Shown piece after piece: positions 13,108 through 25,071 of a stretch of DNA of 64,000 nucleotides. The DNA is from Chrysomallon squamiferum (Eukaryota > Mollusca > Gastropoda > Neomphalida > Peltospiridae), in the NCBI GenBank assembly GCA_012295275.1, contig CM022672.1, positions 4,887,443-4,951,442 of the forward strand. The letters are read 5' to 3'. The translations under genes were made by a program, and so were the position numbers. Numbering within the stretch: the stretch's first letter is position 1; the number at the start of each line of letters is the position of its first letter. Under the pieces are notes generated by a model. It was given only the letters and a program-made list of their open reading frames with translations. It searched no databases and was not told where the DNA came from.

Positions 13108-14232
13108 CTACTTGATAAATTGATCAATTTCACCTGCAAACTCAGATTCAGTTATTTCTGGTTTATCTAGAGATCCATGTAATTTTTTAAAGTTGTCAAC
13201 TTGCTTTTCACCTTCCAGAGTTTCTTTTAAAACCTGATCATCATTTCGGAACTTTTTGCGTGGTCTAAGTGAAAATACTCCTGTAACATTTTGTTCATCA
13301 CTTTCATCACCTTTAAACTGACCGAACGCCTGTTTCATTAAGCTTTGTTTGTATTCTAGTATCTCTTCAAGGTACCATGGAAGAATTTTCAAACTCAGCT
13401 CCTCCCCCAGCCATGGCAGACTTTTGCCCATTGCCAGAATCAGACGTCTAATTTGAATAAACACTCTCTGTTGAAATATCTTCTGTTTAGAAAAATTAAA
13501 CTTTTTGCAGTACGTCGCCGAGTCAGTTTTTGTTTCTCTTTTTATGTTGTGTGCTTGCCATGCAAAATATGAACACATAATCACCATGTTTTCCTTGTTG
13601 GATGATGAAAATGTTACCCACATTTTGTCACACAGTAACAACAAGCTCTGTGTTTGTTTCAGTAGAGTCTGGGGCAAATTATGGGAGGCAAAAACCTGAG
13701 CACAGATTTGGCCTATGGTGGGAGTTGCTACTGAAGGCACTTGTAGACATGACTTGGTTAGTTTGTAGGCTTTAGCAAACTGTACCAGAGAAATACCACT
13801 CACACGGACAATGTGACCAATGGTCACTGGGCAACTGTTCATCCTGGCCACAATATAAACACAACACGCAGCCATGGCCAGCTTAAGCTCCATGTGTCGA
13901 AAATGAACTTTTTCATTTTCATACAGCTCTCTGAAAGTGTCACATGTTTGTTCTGTCATAGCTTCACAGAAGTTCATACTTCTACACAAAGCTTTTATCT
14001 GCTGCAAGCACTGCATAAGACAAAAAGGATCAGATGCTTTTCGTTTCAAAGCCATGGTCAGTGCTTTTGAAGCTCCTCTGATGGGTTCAGCAACACATTC
14101 ATGATACTCTGATGTTAAGGTTACACCAGGTACCACATAGCCACACTCAGCACACACCCGGCAATCTTCAAGTCCATGGCTGTCCTCCACAACTGCATTC
14201 TCACCACACATGGGGCATTCAGTCTGAGACAT
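13108..14232 (-). CDS. BRF2: BRF2, TFIIIB subunit for type-3 Pol III promoters
   Basis: TFIIB-related factor that recruits RNA polymerase III to U6-type promoters together with TBP and BDP1; nuclear. 374 residues, intact single coding exon. Residues 6-31 form the zinc ribbon (CPMCG...CRVCAECG) with the EDSH element typical of BRF2. Two cyclin-like repeats follow (about 70-150 and 165-280), then the segment EYKQSLMKQAFGQF, which parallels the equivalent part of vertebrate BRF2. The acidic tail ITESEFAGEIDQFIK parallels the end of the human TBP-anchor region. Start chosen at ATG 14230-14232 (AAAATGT). A minus-strand acceptor (poly-T then AG, about 14262) suggests an upstream 5' UTR exon. It is convergent with chitin synthase. 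Identity is secure. Confidence 0.93.
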   Translation of the reverse strand: MSQTECPMCGENAVVEDSHGLEDCRVCAECGYVVPGVTLTSEYHECVAEPIRGASKALTMALKRKASDPFCLMQCLQQIKALCRSMNFCEAMTEQTCDTFRELYENEKVHFRHMELKLAMAACCVYIVARMNSCPVTIGHIVRVSGISLVQFAKAYKLTKSCLQVPSVATPTIGQICAQVFASHNLPQTLLKQTQSLLLLCDKMWVTFSSSNKENMVIMCSYFAWQAHNIKRETKTDSATYCKKFNFSKQKIFQQRVFIQIRRLILAMGKSLPWLGEELSLKILPWYLEEILEYKQSLMKQAFGQFKGDESDEQNVTGVFSLRPRKKFRNDDQVLKETLEGEKQVDNFKKLHGSLDKPEITESEFAGEIDQFIK

Positions 14233-14279
14233 TTTCACTTATTTTACAAACAGCTGCTTCCTAAAAAAAAAAATAATTA

Positions 14280-14475
14280 ATTAATTAATTAATTAATTTA
14301 ATAACAATAATAATAAATAAATACTTATGATGATGATGATAATAATAATAATAACAAAATAAAAATAACAAATTGTTGATTTAACAAAAATAACAAATGA
14401 TTTATTATTATAACCCTTCATTTCAACAAACTTGATATTTAGTGGACTGTAAAGTTTAAAAAATTAAGTTGTAAT

Positions 14476-14522
<47 letters not shown>

Positions 14523-15830
14523 TTAACAAACGTCTGATATCCCATCAAAAAATTGTTGATTTATGATTTATGATTATAATAAAATGACACTAATGACACA
14601 CTGACAGTGAAGTGATACTGATACAAAGTGATAGTGATAGTACTGTAAAGTTTAACTATTAAATGATAAGTCTACTGTACATAAATTCAGTTTCTGTCGA
14701 CTTCTCCTTCCTCTGCAATACTTAATTCATTTTTCTAACGAAATAACTAATAATTTCTCAATGGTGCCTTTTAATATATTTGTCCTGGATGATATTTTAT
14801 ACCGACGAACAAAATTCTTTTCGCGATTTGTTTTCCTTGATTATATTTGAACGAGACTATGGGAATAGCAAATGTTCGGCTGTTTCCGTAGTTTTCCATA
14901 TCAACTTCCTGTTACCGCTCGGGTTCAATCAAAATAGGCGGTAGAATTTAACAATAATTTCACACTTTTAAATAATCATGAACTCTAAACAAACCTTCTC
15001 CGTATAGCACTGTTGGCCAGAAACCGAAAAGGTTCTTTTTTATTTATATTTTATACGAATTTAACTATTTTCAAATTAGGTCTTAGGTGTCTGATTCATG
15101 TTTGTCACGATACGTCGATGCCATTGCATTGGCATTTTCATGTTGCCGTCTGACATAATATAAACTATAATAAAGTTAATTATAAAATAATATAATAATT
15201 AACTATATTTAAGCCAGTTAGCATTAAATTTCTTTTAAAATTATAATTACAGTTTTTCAATCGAAAACAATTCTGAATTTGGAATACGTGGATAATAATC
15301 AAGTACATCAGACTTGAAACTGATGAATGAAATTCAAATTGAAAAGATTTAGAAAGACGATAATAAATATCCACTGCGTTGGGATTATATACGGTGATTA
15401 GCATCATCATAAGAGGTTGAAATTTAAATAATGAGCATCTAATTAGGAAAAAAAAAAAAAATGAATATAAGTATTAAACTATTATTATTAACAGTTACAG
15501 TGTTATTTGGTTACAAGGTTATTTTAATATTTATAATACGAATTTCATTTCTTTTCTGAAAATGCGAAGTGTTTTTGTTTGTTTCCTTCTTGTTGTTATT
15601 TTTCATTACTTTGTTTATAGTTTATTAATAACTGTTGGTCTGTTAGATTGACCCTCGTTTTCAACTTGTTCTGATACTGCAATATTTGAAATTCTGAATA
15701 TACAAACATGGAATTGAATTGAAACTTTGCAGGGCCTAAATTATAATGTTAATTAGATCTTACCAAGTAATAATAACTGTAGAGAAAGATGATGAGGATA
15801 ATCAATGCTTTGCTCTTTAGAAGAATATAT

Positions 15831-15877
<47 letters not shown>

Positions 15878-16150
15878 TTGGCATAATATTAATTTCCTTT
15901 CAAACAATGTCATGTTTCTCCAGAATGATTCACTGGTTGCTAAGAAATAAACCTTGACTGTCTAATGATAGATAGCAAAAAAAAAAAAACAACTAATATG
16001 ATGCTAGAAATATTTGGAGTTACAACATAATCTGATAATTTTAGTTTGTTTTAGATGATTTGACACACAAAGATGATCAAATATACATATTGAAACTTAA
16101 CATTTAACATTATTGGTTTGTAAAGATACTAATGCTATGTCATTTTGTTA
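14280..16150. other. Upstream region of BRF2, no gene recognised
   Basis: Contains an AATT run at 14276-14300, an AAT microsatellite at about 14478-14522 and an ATTT run at about 15825-15880. The stretch 14690-15150 is less repetitive and is the likeliest promoter area for BRF2, but I recognise no defined site. No convincing exon on either strand. Confidence 0.4.
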
Positions 16151-16153
16151 TAG

Positions 16154-17086
16154 TTGTGTTTTAGCTCAAGGCAGACTTGTTACTGATCCATCCCTTAAGC
16201 CTGCTTTACATCACGTTCTAAAAGAAAATGAAGGAGATGGTAAATTATTTGGTGGTGGGTTTTTTTAAGTTTACTAATGATAAATGTTTGTGTGTGTGTG
16301 TGTGTGTATGTGTGTGTGAGTATTCATACATAGAGTTTACATTTGGTTTTTTTGTTTGTTTTTATAAACATTATTTTATTATGTATTATAAGAGATGAAT
16401 GCAGTAATGTCAATGTCAGACATTTTCTTTTCTTCTCCTTTTTTTATTTTTGAGGAAAAGTTGCCTTTTGGGATCACAGTTTTTGTGTGTATGTGTGAAC
16501 ACATTCAAACTTACACATGTTAATCAACTTAGTTAAAAACTGCTTTCAGAATTTTAAATTTAAAAATGTTTATCAGTAAAATAAGGTTTTTGCTTTCTTT
16601 ATCAGTTATATTGTTTTTATTGCTGATTTTCTTTTCTTCTTTAAAAAGTTTTTGGAAATATATTAACAGGTGCAAATGTTTTTTCAAAGCATGATTCAGC
16701 TGCCACTCCACAAAAGTAAGATTTTTGGTTTTATGTGTATTATTATTAAAACCAAAATTTTAAATAAACAAAATGATTATGCCCTACCAATAATAATAAG
16801 TTAATCTATAGCATCATCTGATAATACTGGTTCAAGAAGGTTTGAAAATTAATTGCTGATAACACTAAATGTTTCTTTAACAATTAATCATTGATAATAT
16901 TGATCCTGAACATTTATAAATGACTGATAATACAGCCTGTACATTAAACAAATCTTCATTGTGCAGGCAGAGATGCAAGAGTTGGGGGACTTGGTTGAGG
17001 ACAAGCGAAAACAAATTGTCCAGCTGAGAAAAGATGCAGATAGGCTGAAACACAACATTAAACTGGACACGCAACTGCAACTTCAG
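16154..17086 (+). CDS. Coiled-coil protein exons, partial gene
   Basis: Three candidate exons: 16154-16239 (LAQGRLVTDPSLKPALHHV; donor ATG|GTAAAT), 16670-16715 (ANVFSKHDSAATPQK; donor AAAA|GTAAGA) and 16967-17086. The last encodes a highly charged heptad-like helix beginning AEMQELGDLVEDKRKQIVQL, between TTGTGCAG and CAG|GTTTGT, in phase 0. The first two join in phase; the second to third does not, so an exon may be missing or a border misplaced. I do not recognise the protein. The next exons downstream belong to NHLRC2 and start in a different phase, so this is probably a separate, truncated gene. Confidence 0.45.
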
Positions 17087-17447
17087 GTTTGTCTGTGTTA
17101 GCTGTTCAGTGGTAAAAAACTAGCTTGCTTTGTGGTCAGTAGAGGATTAATAACAACCAGTGGTCAATTAAGCTAAATTCCATCTCTGCCAACATCATAA
17201 GCTGTGTTATGTGCTATTGATATTGGTAGAAAGTAGATGAAAAATCTCTTGCTTACAAAGAAACGTAATGGGTTTTCACTGAAGAACACATGTATATAAA
17301 AGGTTTTAGTGTGTATTGTTCCTGCTAGACTTAAGTATAAATTAGATTGCGCATAACCTCATCCTTCTGAAAGAAATGTTGACCACCTTCTAAATCGATA
17401 ATAATAGCAATAAATTAATAATAACTCATTTTTGTATATTTCCTCAG

Positions 17448-20400
17448 ACACTTCAAAACTAAGACTTTGCATCAGATTTGCTGGCTCTGGCCTGAAGGAG
17501 AATCGAAACAACAGCTATCCACAGAAAGCTGGCTTTGCTCAACCATCTGGTTTGGATTTTTCTCCCAAGTCTTTTCTTAACATCTTATTCATTGCTGATG
17601 CTGAGAGTTCAAGCATCCGACAAATCCTTCTGAAGGATGGAACAGTCAAAGGATTGATTGGAGGAGAACAAGATCCAAATGTAAAATTTTATTTGTTATT
17701 TTTATTATTAAAAATGATTATTCAGGTTGAACGTCAGAAATCTGATACTCCATGGTCTGGCTCATTTTAAATCTGCTGCCATTAGTTTGTAGGTCTGTCA
17801 ACCTGTATTTACACAGTAGTCAAATATATTGATACGTCCATGGTCATTTCTGATATTTAACCAGATTCTAGCCCTTTGTGATGTAGTCAAAAAGACCAGA
17901 GTGTGTGTGGAGTGAGCTGACAAACACTCTGTTTACATTGGTTTCAGTTATTGTGGGCAGGCATTGGCCAGGTTCCATAATTGCTTGATTTCAGAGGTTC
18001 AGTCTGTGTAAGTGATTCTAATGGTGGACTGATATTTTGAGTAAGATCCATGTGTAGAATTTTTTAATAGTAAGGCTCTTTACATAAATTTGTCACACAA
18101 GCTGCTGGTTACTAAAGGTGCTTTTTAAAGCATAACATTTTCTGTTTCACTGTTACTGTTGATTCCACAGTTTGAGTCAGTGTTAATTCATACATGGTGT
18201 TAAGATTCTTACATTTTTATTCAGTGTGTCTGTGGCTGTAATTTTAAAGTTCTGAGACAGACTGACAGTTTAATGAGTTTTATACTGAAATTAGTATTTA
18301 TATTTTCTTAAATTGTAGATCATTTACAAATACTGTTTTATTTGAATTCAGTTTCGAAGTAGGTTTTTTCTATGTTAACAGTTAAACATGAATGCAGTAG
18401 TTCAATAAATGATTTACTTCTATCTGACAAGCAGCTGTAAAGAACTGTGTGCTTCTGTGTAACTTTTAGCCAGTTTCATTTAGCAAGATGTGCATTCATC
18501 CTTGGAGAAATAAGTAGAATACAGGCTCACAAACCAGTAAAATATTGTATTTTATACAAATTTATTTCTTTTTCGTCTTACCAAAAACCGTGTTATGTGC
18601 TTTTCTCTGTGCAAAAAGCTGCATACAAAAAGCTTTTACCTCCAATCAAAAAAGTATACCTTGTTGTATGACCATCTACTATGTCTACAGATATGATTTC
18701 TAGTATAATTTTTAAAATAAGTAATGTGTGTCGTTAAATAAAATATTTATTTTCTTGTATCTTTGTAGAATCTGCTTGCTTTTGGTGATAAAGATGGAGT
18801 TGGAGTTGAAGCCAAATTACAGCATCTTTTGGGTGTGTCTCTCCTCTCCCCAGAAGGACCTCTCCTAGTAGCAGATTCTTACAACCACAAGGTGTATTGT
18901 GTTCTGTTTAACATGTTTATGTTCAGTGATGGTTCAGGAATGTCTGTTATAGGTACAATAGCTGAGTGTCTGTTATTTTGATATCTTTTGGACTTTTAAA
19001 AAAAAAAAAAATCTACTAGATACAAATAAAATATATCTGCTAAGCAAACAGCAAATGAGCTTCTGAGAACCTTTGAAAAAAATAAAATGATTATATGTTT
19101 ACAAGCATTTTATCATATTAATTATGTTTATTTTTCAAGCTGAAATCTGTAGATTTGACAAGCAAACAGTGCTCTACAGTCATTGGTTGTGGGTTGCCAG
19201 GTAACCGATTGAGTGACAATCTATTGGAGGTGGAGCTAAATGAGCCAGGTGGAGTTTGTGTCAATCAAAAAAACCCAACTTGTTTATATAGCAGATACTA
19301 ATAATCACTCTATCAAAGTATTTGATCTCACTGCAAGAACAATATGTGAGGTAAGAAAGTTAATCAGATGTAATTATTAGACAAGCTCATAAATGTAAAT
19401 TAATTAGAAAACATTTTTGAAGTATTGTATTCTTCAGTCTTTAGAAATACACACACACACATAAATAATAAATTTATATTTTAAAAAAGAGTGATAATTT
19501 TCTTGCAACAATATTTTAATTATTGTTTTTAATAGTAGTTGTTTGAGATTTTTTCTTTTGTAAACAATATTGTTTTCACATTTGTGCCTTGCTATAACTC
19601 AATCCCTTTACTATGGTCTTTGTTTAATTTTTAAAAAAAGTAAAAGGTATGACATAAAATGTGAAAATATTATTTTATCATCATCATCATCATCATAACC
19701 ATTCATATAATTATACTATTTCTTTGTTTCCTACAAAGTTTCCAGTGATTTTTGCAAATGCTACTGAAGAAAAGAAAAGTCGAGAGTTAGCTGTAAAAGC
19801 TGACAGGACACTCGACTCAGTGAGTGTGAACTCAGACTGCAAGCTTTCTGTTGAGCTGATCATACATCTGAGTCACAGTGAACATCTGAACGAGGAGGCA
19901 CCCAATTCATGGAGGATTATTTTCACAGGTTTTTTGTTTTAAATATGTCATTTTTCTGGCCAAGCTACATTTCACTTTAATCCAGTTGTTGAGAGGGACA
20001 AGTTTATTACTCGCATGTTTCCAGTTCCACCCACTGACCTCTTATTAGGCTTATCAAAGGCTGCCGTTTGTGATTTCAGTATATGGGAAAGTGCATTATT
20101 GTCAAAAAAATGTTCCTATTCATTGAACTTTTTCTTTCTTTTTTGCTTGTAGTACAGCCATGAATGAAATTAGTATTTTTGGTCTCATTATCTGTATTAC
20201 TTCATAACCATATGTATGATGCAGTTATAATTATCAGTAAAAAAATTGTCAAGGACGTCATTAAAATATGTCTTCCAAGAAAATCAGGATTGTTGCTTGT
20301 TACAGAGATTTGCATTCTCAAGCTAATGATCTGGTTTCATTTCATGGTAGTTAAGAAAACCTCATCAATGTTTCTATCTATCTCTTAAAAACTCTTGAAT

Positions 20401-20720
20401 TATTTTCAAATAATACATGAATTTTTAAATATATATATATATATATATATTTTTTTTAATTTGAAGATCATTTGGGGAAGAAGACAATAAAGAGTGGAAG
20501 TTTGACTGCCAGCCACAGACAGACCGTCACAGAGATCATGATTCCACAGACACTGGATGAAGTGAAGATGTCAGTGACGCTGGTGTTGCAGTTGTTTGTC
20601 TGCAAAGACGATCAGACGTGTACAGTGAGGACTGCAGCCGTTGAACAACCGTTAAACATTGTGCAGAGCGAATCAGGCAAATCTGGTCTGATGTTTGAAG
20701 TGAACACAGCTAATCTGTGA
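17448..20720 (+). pseudogene. NHLRC2: NHLRC2, C-terminal half only, with a frameshift
   Basis: NHLRC2 is a thioredoxin-like plus NHL beta-propeller protein. Exons: 17448-17680 ([35 protein letters not shown]), 18769-18891 ([19 protein letters not shown]), 19140-19350 (ELNEPGGVCV, then YIADTNNHSIKVFDL in another frame), 19739-19928 and 20467-20720 (C-terminal beta domain, TGA 20718-20720). Every motif follows human NHLRC2 in order. The fourth-repeat exon is 211 nt between phase-0 borders, one base too many; the excess lies in an A7 run at 19267-19273. The thioredoxin-like domain and first propeller blades are absent upstream. It may be a true pseudogene, an assembly/base-call error, or a gene with a missing 5' part. 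Family identity is sure; functional state is not. Confidence 0.85.
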
Positions 20721-20839
20721 TGTTGTGTGCCTTGGAATGTGCATTACTTTCTGAATGTGTGTGAGAAACTAGAATAAATTAGAGAGAGAGAAGAGAGAAA
20801 GAGATGTATGAGTGAGTCAAGACAGTCAGACAGACAGAC

Positions 20840-20870
<31 letters not shown>

Positions 20871-20957
20871 GTTTGCCTGATTTTGATTGATTGAGAGATT
20901 GATTTTTCATTGCAAGTATGCTGATTTTTTAATATGACTGAAATCTCTCCCAGTTAC

Positions 20958-20963
20958 AATAAA
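20958..20963 (+). terminator. NHLRC2 poly(A) signal
   Basis: AATAAA 240 nt after the NHLRC2 stop, following a short purine-rich (GA) and CAGA repeat in the 3' UTR at about 20780-20870. Confidence 0.55.
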
Positions 20964-21663
20964 GTCTTGGATGCCTATTAGTTCATACAGAAGAATGTTA
21001 CATCACTGGTATATTATGCTTTATTATGTTGTATTGTAATAAGATATAATAATAATATCATTAATGTTTTTGTTTTGTGTGTTATGTATAATAAGATTAA
21101 AAATAACAGTTGGATTTTTTTTCATAATAACTAATTTGATATACAGAGTCTCTATGGCACAACAGTGCAGATGATAAACAGCACTGTCCTATATTCTTTT
21201 GCAGCCAAAACACCAATGTGTATCGAAGTCCATTAAGTGATAGTGAAAAGGTTATTTAATTGCTTGGGTTGTTTTTTTTAAACCAAAGACTCAGTCTGAT
21301 TATGACATTTCTATTTTGCTTTAGATTAAGTTTATATTTATCCGTTCAGATAAACTGAGATAACTGTAGATCAAAAGATAATCTTTTCACAAAATACTTA
21401 TAAAAACTAAATTTAATATAAAAAATATTATATTAATTATATGATTGTTTCCTAGTATACTGTACAACGTTTGAAACGCATCGCAGAATCAGTAATGGTA
21501 AATAAGTACTGATGGCTTGAATGATTGATTTGTCTTTGACCAGACGAACGTGTACACTGTATTTGAATTAAATCTCCGTTTGATGATTACGAGAAAAAAA
21601 CAACTTATCAAATTTTAATTAATATCCAGAAAATGTAGCAAACAGTTTTAAAACTGGCGTTAG

Positions 21664-21686
21664 TGTATAAAGGCCCTGTATAAAAA
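21664..21686 (+). promoter_or_regulatory. Tandem TATA-like boxes before the small secreted-peptide gene
   Basis: TATAAAGG and TATAAAAA lie within 50 nt upstream of the ATG at 21713. The spacing leaves room for a very short 5' UTR. An upstream splice into ACAG|CC at about 21710 cannot be excluded. Confidence 0.35.
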
Positions 21687-21712
21687 CAAAATACAAAATC
21701 TTATCGACAGCC

Positions 21713-22582
21713 ATGCTTAACTTTTCTATCGCAGTATCCATGTATGTCGCTTGGGTATTATGTGTTAGACTCCCATATATAAATTATGAAATAGTAATAT
21801 CACAGACAGGTAACACTGAAACACGAGGTGTGCCCCCTTCAGTAACAGATATACAGCACAGCTTTAACAGGTAATAACTGTCAGTGCAATGTTTAATATC
21901 ACATTGGACGACTTTGTTTATTTCAGTGACTCTCCGTCTTGACATGCTCCATTTTGTATTTGTCATATATTAGATAAAAAGTAACAACACGAAGTAATTT
22001 AAAAGAGAAAAAATTATGTTGTGTTTCGTCAAACACTATCTGGGCACTCTACCAGTCGGCCTAGGGCTCTAACGGGTGGAGTATAGTTTGGCGATGATTT
22101 CATTGTATCTTTAATAACAGGCGTGGAAATAACGTTTAAGAAAAGAGGGCGTAGCATAGACTTTGTGATTACGAAAGAAAAAACAGTTAAGAAGATAAGT
22201 TGGTAAAATAAATAAATAAGAAGAATTAAGCAAGCAAAAGGTACCACTGTAGCTACACTGGTCTAACTTTTCGTTTGGATAATCGCCTATGATTATTTAT
22301 TGCTCATTTGAAAAATAAAAAATAAAATAAAAAATAAAAATAATAATAATAATGATGATGATAATAATAAACTATATCATGTTTTGCATGTTAAATTATT
22401 TCAGCACACGGTTCTTGTCATCAGAACATAATGTGCTTGACGATGTTGAGAAAAAAGCCAGGAAGGTGCATGATGGTAATCCACAATGGCGGCCAGGTTT
22501 TGACAGACGAATGGGAACCCTACTCTCAGCCAGTCAGAGTTTCATGCGAGTGTCGCATAGACAAAAGATCGCCATTCGCTAG
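21713..22582 (+). CDS. Putative two-exon secreted peptide precursor (111 aa)
   Basis: Exon 1 is 21713-21870 (ATG, donor AACAG|GTAATA); exon 2 is 22405-22582 (acceptor TTATTTCAG, stop TAG). The phases match (2/2), giving 111 codons plus stop across a 534-nt intron. Residues 1-20 are hydrophobic (MLNFSIAVSMYVAWVLCV), consistent with a signal peptide or anchor. The remainder is cysteine-free and polar, with basic clusters EKKARK (68-73) and DRR (86-88), and short segments such as VHDGNPQWRPGF between them. This is the architecture of a neuropeptide-type prohormone, but there is no Gly-Lys-Arg amidation site and no repeated peptide. TATA-like boxes lie upstream and AATAAA at 22841 downstream. I do not recognise the family. 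Both exons being chance frames is possible. Confidence 0.5.
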
Positions 22583-22840
22583 ATATCTGAATCCGAGCTA
22601 GATGGGTGTATGAGGAATGGGGTAGGGTGTGTGTGTGTGTGTGTGTGTGTTTAAGACTGAACGTAAACTAAGGTTTCTTTTTTTTTTTTTTTTTTCGTTA
22701 CCTTTTTCATTTTTTCCTTTATTATTCTTTTTTAACGTGCACTCCCATGTAAAATGGGATGCAGAGACAGGTGTTGCAACGGGAAATACAGCAAAGTATT
22801 TGTTCAGTAATCCATACAGCACCGTGTACAGAAATGCAGT

Positions 22841-22846
22841 AATAAA
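22841..22846 (+). terminator. Poly(A) signal of the small secreted-peptide gene
   Basis: AATAAA about 260 nt downstream of the TAG at 22580-22582, after GT and poly-T runs in the inferred 3' UTR. Confidence 0.45.
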
Positions 22847-22869
22847 CAATACACATATATACATATATA

Positions 22870-23304
22870 ATAATTGTTTTCTTTAAGTTTGCACGCACAG
22901 ACAGAAAAGCAAATACTACAGCCTTTAATATTTAATTATTTTTATGGCACTGACTGGACCGGGAAATATTTTATGATCTTTGTATAATGCGAATGAAAAG
23001 ATACTTACCTACTACTGTTATTCAAATATTATAAAAACTGACGAGAATGTTTTAGCTGCAGTGAAAAAACCCCACCCAAAAACAAAAGCTTGTGAAAAGC
23101 GTTATATAAAAATAAATGGTTAATAAATATTGCACTGAATGTTTTTTTTTTTGTTTTTTTCAGATAAGACCATCACTTAGTTCAGAAAGTTAAACAACTG
23201 TATTTGGTTACTAAAATCTTATAATGAAAACCCTGAAACATTTATATATTATAATAACATTAGATCTAATATCAACAACAACAACAACAACATAATAATA
23301 AAAA

Positions 23305-23360
<56 letters not shown>

Positions 23361-23510
23361 CAACAACAACAACAACAACAACAATAATAAATTAATAAAA
23401 CAAAAACAAAATACGAATCCATTTTTACATGTTTTTTTTTATTAAACTATTATATAGTTATAATTTAATGATTATTACTCTTATTATAAAATAATAATAA
23501 CAACAACAAC

Positions 23511-23579
<69 letters not shown>

Positions 23580-24245
23580 CTCTCACTAAAAAATTAATAC
23601 TTATAGCACTAAAATAAAAAATATCCTCCAAAATGTGAATGAAAATTAATGCATAATTCTCAATGTTGATAGACACACAGCCAACATGCCCAGAAATATT
23701 AACTGGCGGAAGACTGGCCACATCCTGTTTCAACAGGCGGAAGTTCAGGCATGCATAAATTATTATAATATCTATCATAAATTAAATGAGGTGAAAGTCA
23801 ACGCTATAACGTTCAGTCGGAGAAAACTGTTGTGCAGTATGTCTTGTGATGACTAAAAGTTAGTTTCACAGCGTCAGAGCTGTTTGAAACATAAATGTTT
23901 TATTTTTATTTTAGACGCCGAAGATGCACATATGTCCAGATAACTGCTTTAGTCTCATGATCTTCAGTTATTTATGATCTGAATTTGTATGTTTGCATGA
24001 ATGTGAATATACGTCTATGTGCATGTAAATCTGTATGTATGTATAATTATATTCATGAATGTATGTATGTATGTATGTATGTAAGTATGTATGCATGCAT
24101 GTATATATGTATGTATTTATGTATTTATGTATTATAAGCGAGCGCCTGTGTGTATATGAATATGAATTGAATATTTTTATGTGATTATATATATCAACTT
24201 GTCTATGAAATTAATTCTTTGGTATCTAAGAAACTGTCATAAAGC
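22870..24245. repeat. Intergenic, dominated by AAT and CAA microsatellites
   Basis: AAT runs at about 23306-23355 and 23512-23578, a CAA run at about 23355-23385, and ATGT runs at about 24060-24120. No credible exon on either strand. Confidence 0.85.
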
Positions 24246-24248
24246 TAT

Positions 24249-24523
24249 CTAATTTAATTTTCTACTTGAGACGTCGTCGTCGTCACCAACACTAAGATTG
24301 TATTTTCTTCTGGCTCGTTCGAAAATGTCGTCATCATCGTCGTCGTCATCGTCGAGGTCCAGTGAGTCTAATGAAGCGCGACCCCAGCTCTGACTTCTGC
24401 TGCTCTTGTTCTGGCTCGTGTCACGACTACGACTATCACTATGGTTACGACCTCTGCTGGGACGGTAACCAGGAGTCAGTTGTTGCTGTCGTGGTTTCGA
24501 TTTGTTCCTTTTGTCAGCAGCCT
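24249..24523 (-). CDS. Last coding exon of the coiled-coil gene
   Basis: Acceptor CATAAAACAG, phase 1 start, 91 codons to TAG at 24249-24251. It is Ser/Arg-rich, then SLDSLDLDDDDDDDDD, then IFERARRKYNLS. The aspartate run is encoded by mixed GAC/GAT codons, so it is a microsatellite-like tract kept in frame. Confidence 0.75.
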
Positions 24524-25001
24524 CTGTTTTATGAAACAAAGTCAAAAATGATAACCCAGAAATAATGGCAACTTAAAAACGAACGAAGAAAGAAAAAAAA
24601 ACAATTTTCTTTATTTTATTTAATGGGTGGTTCAAAAGATTTTAACTCTTGGTCACATATGTTCGACTATGGAACAAGGCTTAGAACTGAAATCTACAGC
24701 GGCTGCGCTTTTTCTGTAAACATCAAAGAGTCTTTTGTATGTTTTTTTAATAACAGTGAAATAGTATTAATAAGATGAACTGTTTAACCTATGTGGATGA
24801 AGATGTATGGTAAACTGAGGTGAGTGTACCTGATGTAGTAGAGTCACTGATGGCGTTTTCTGCTTCCCTGACTATTTTGTTAACATCTTTCTTTTGCTGT
24901 TTCACGTTGCCTGTAATAAAATTAGTAGTTTTTAAACACACAGCAAAAGCATTACATGCAGCAAAAACAAAAGTAGCTGATCACAATTACAAAAACAATG
25001 C

Positions 25002-25071
<70 letters not shown>

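Noticed and set aside
13505-14070. Plus-strand frames opposite BRF2
   Set aside because: Shadows of the conserved minus-strand BRF2 coding sequence.
22029-22247. Minus-strand frame with a hydrophobic, signal-like start
   Set aside because: It lies in the intron of the two-exon candidate gene, on the other strand, with no splice sites or promoter-like context; hydrophobicity comes from AT-rich codons.
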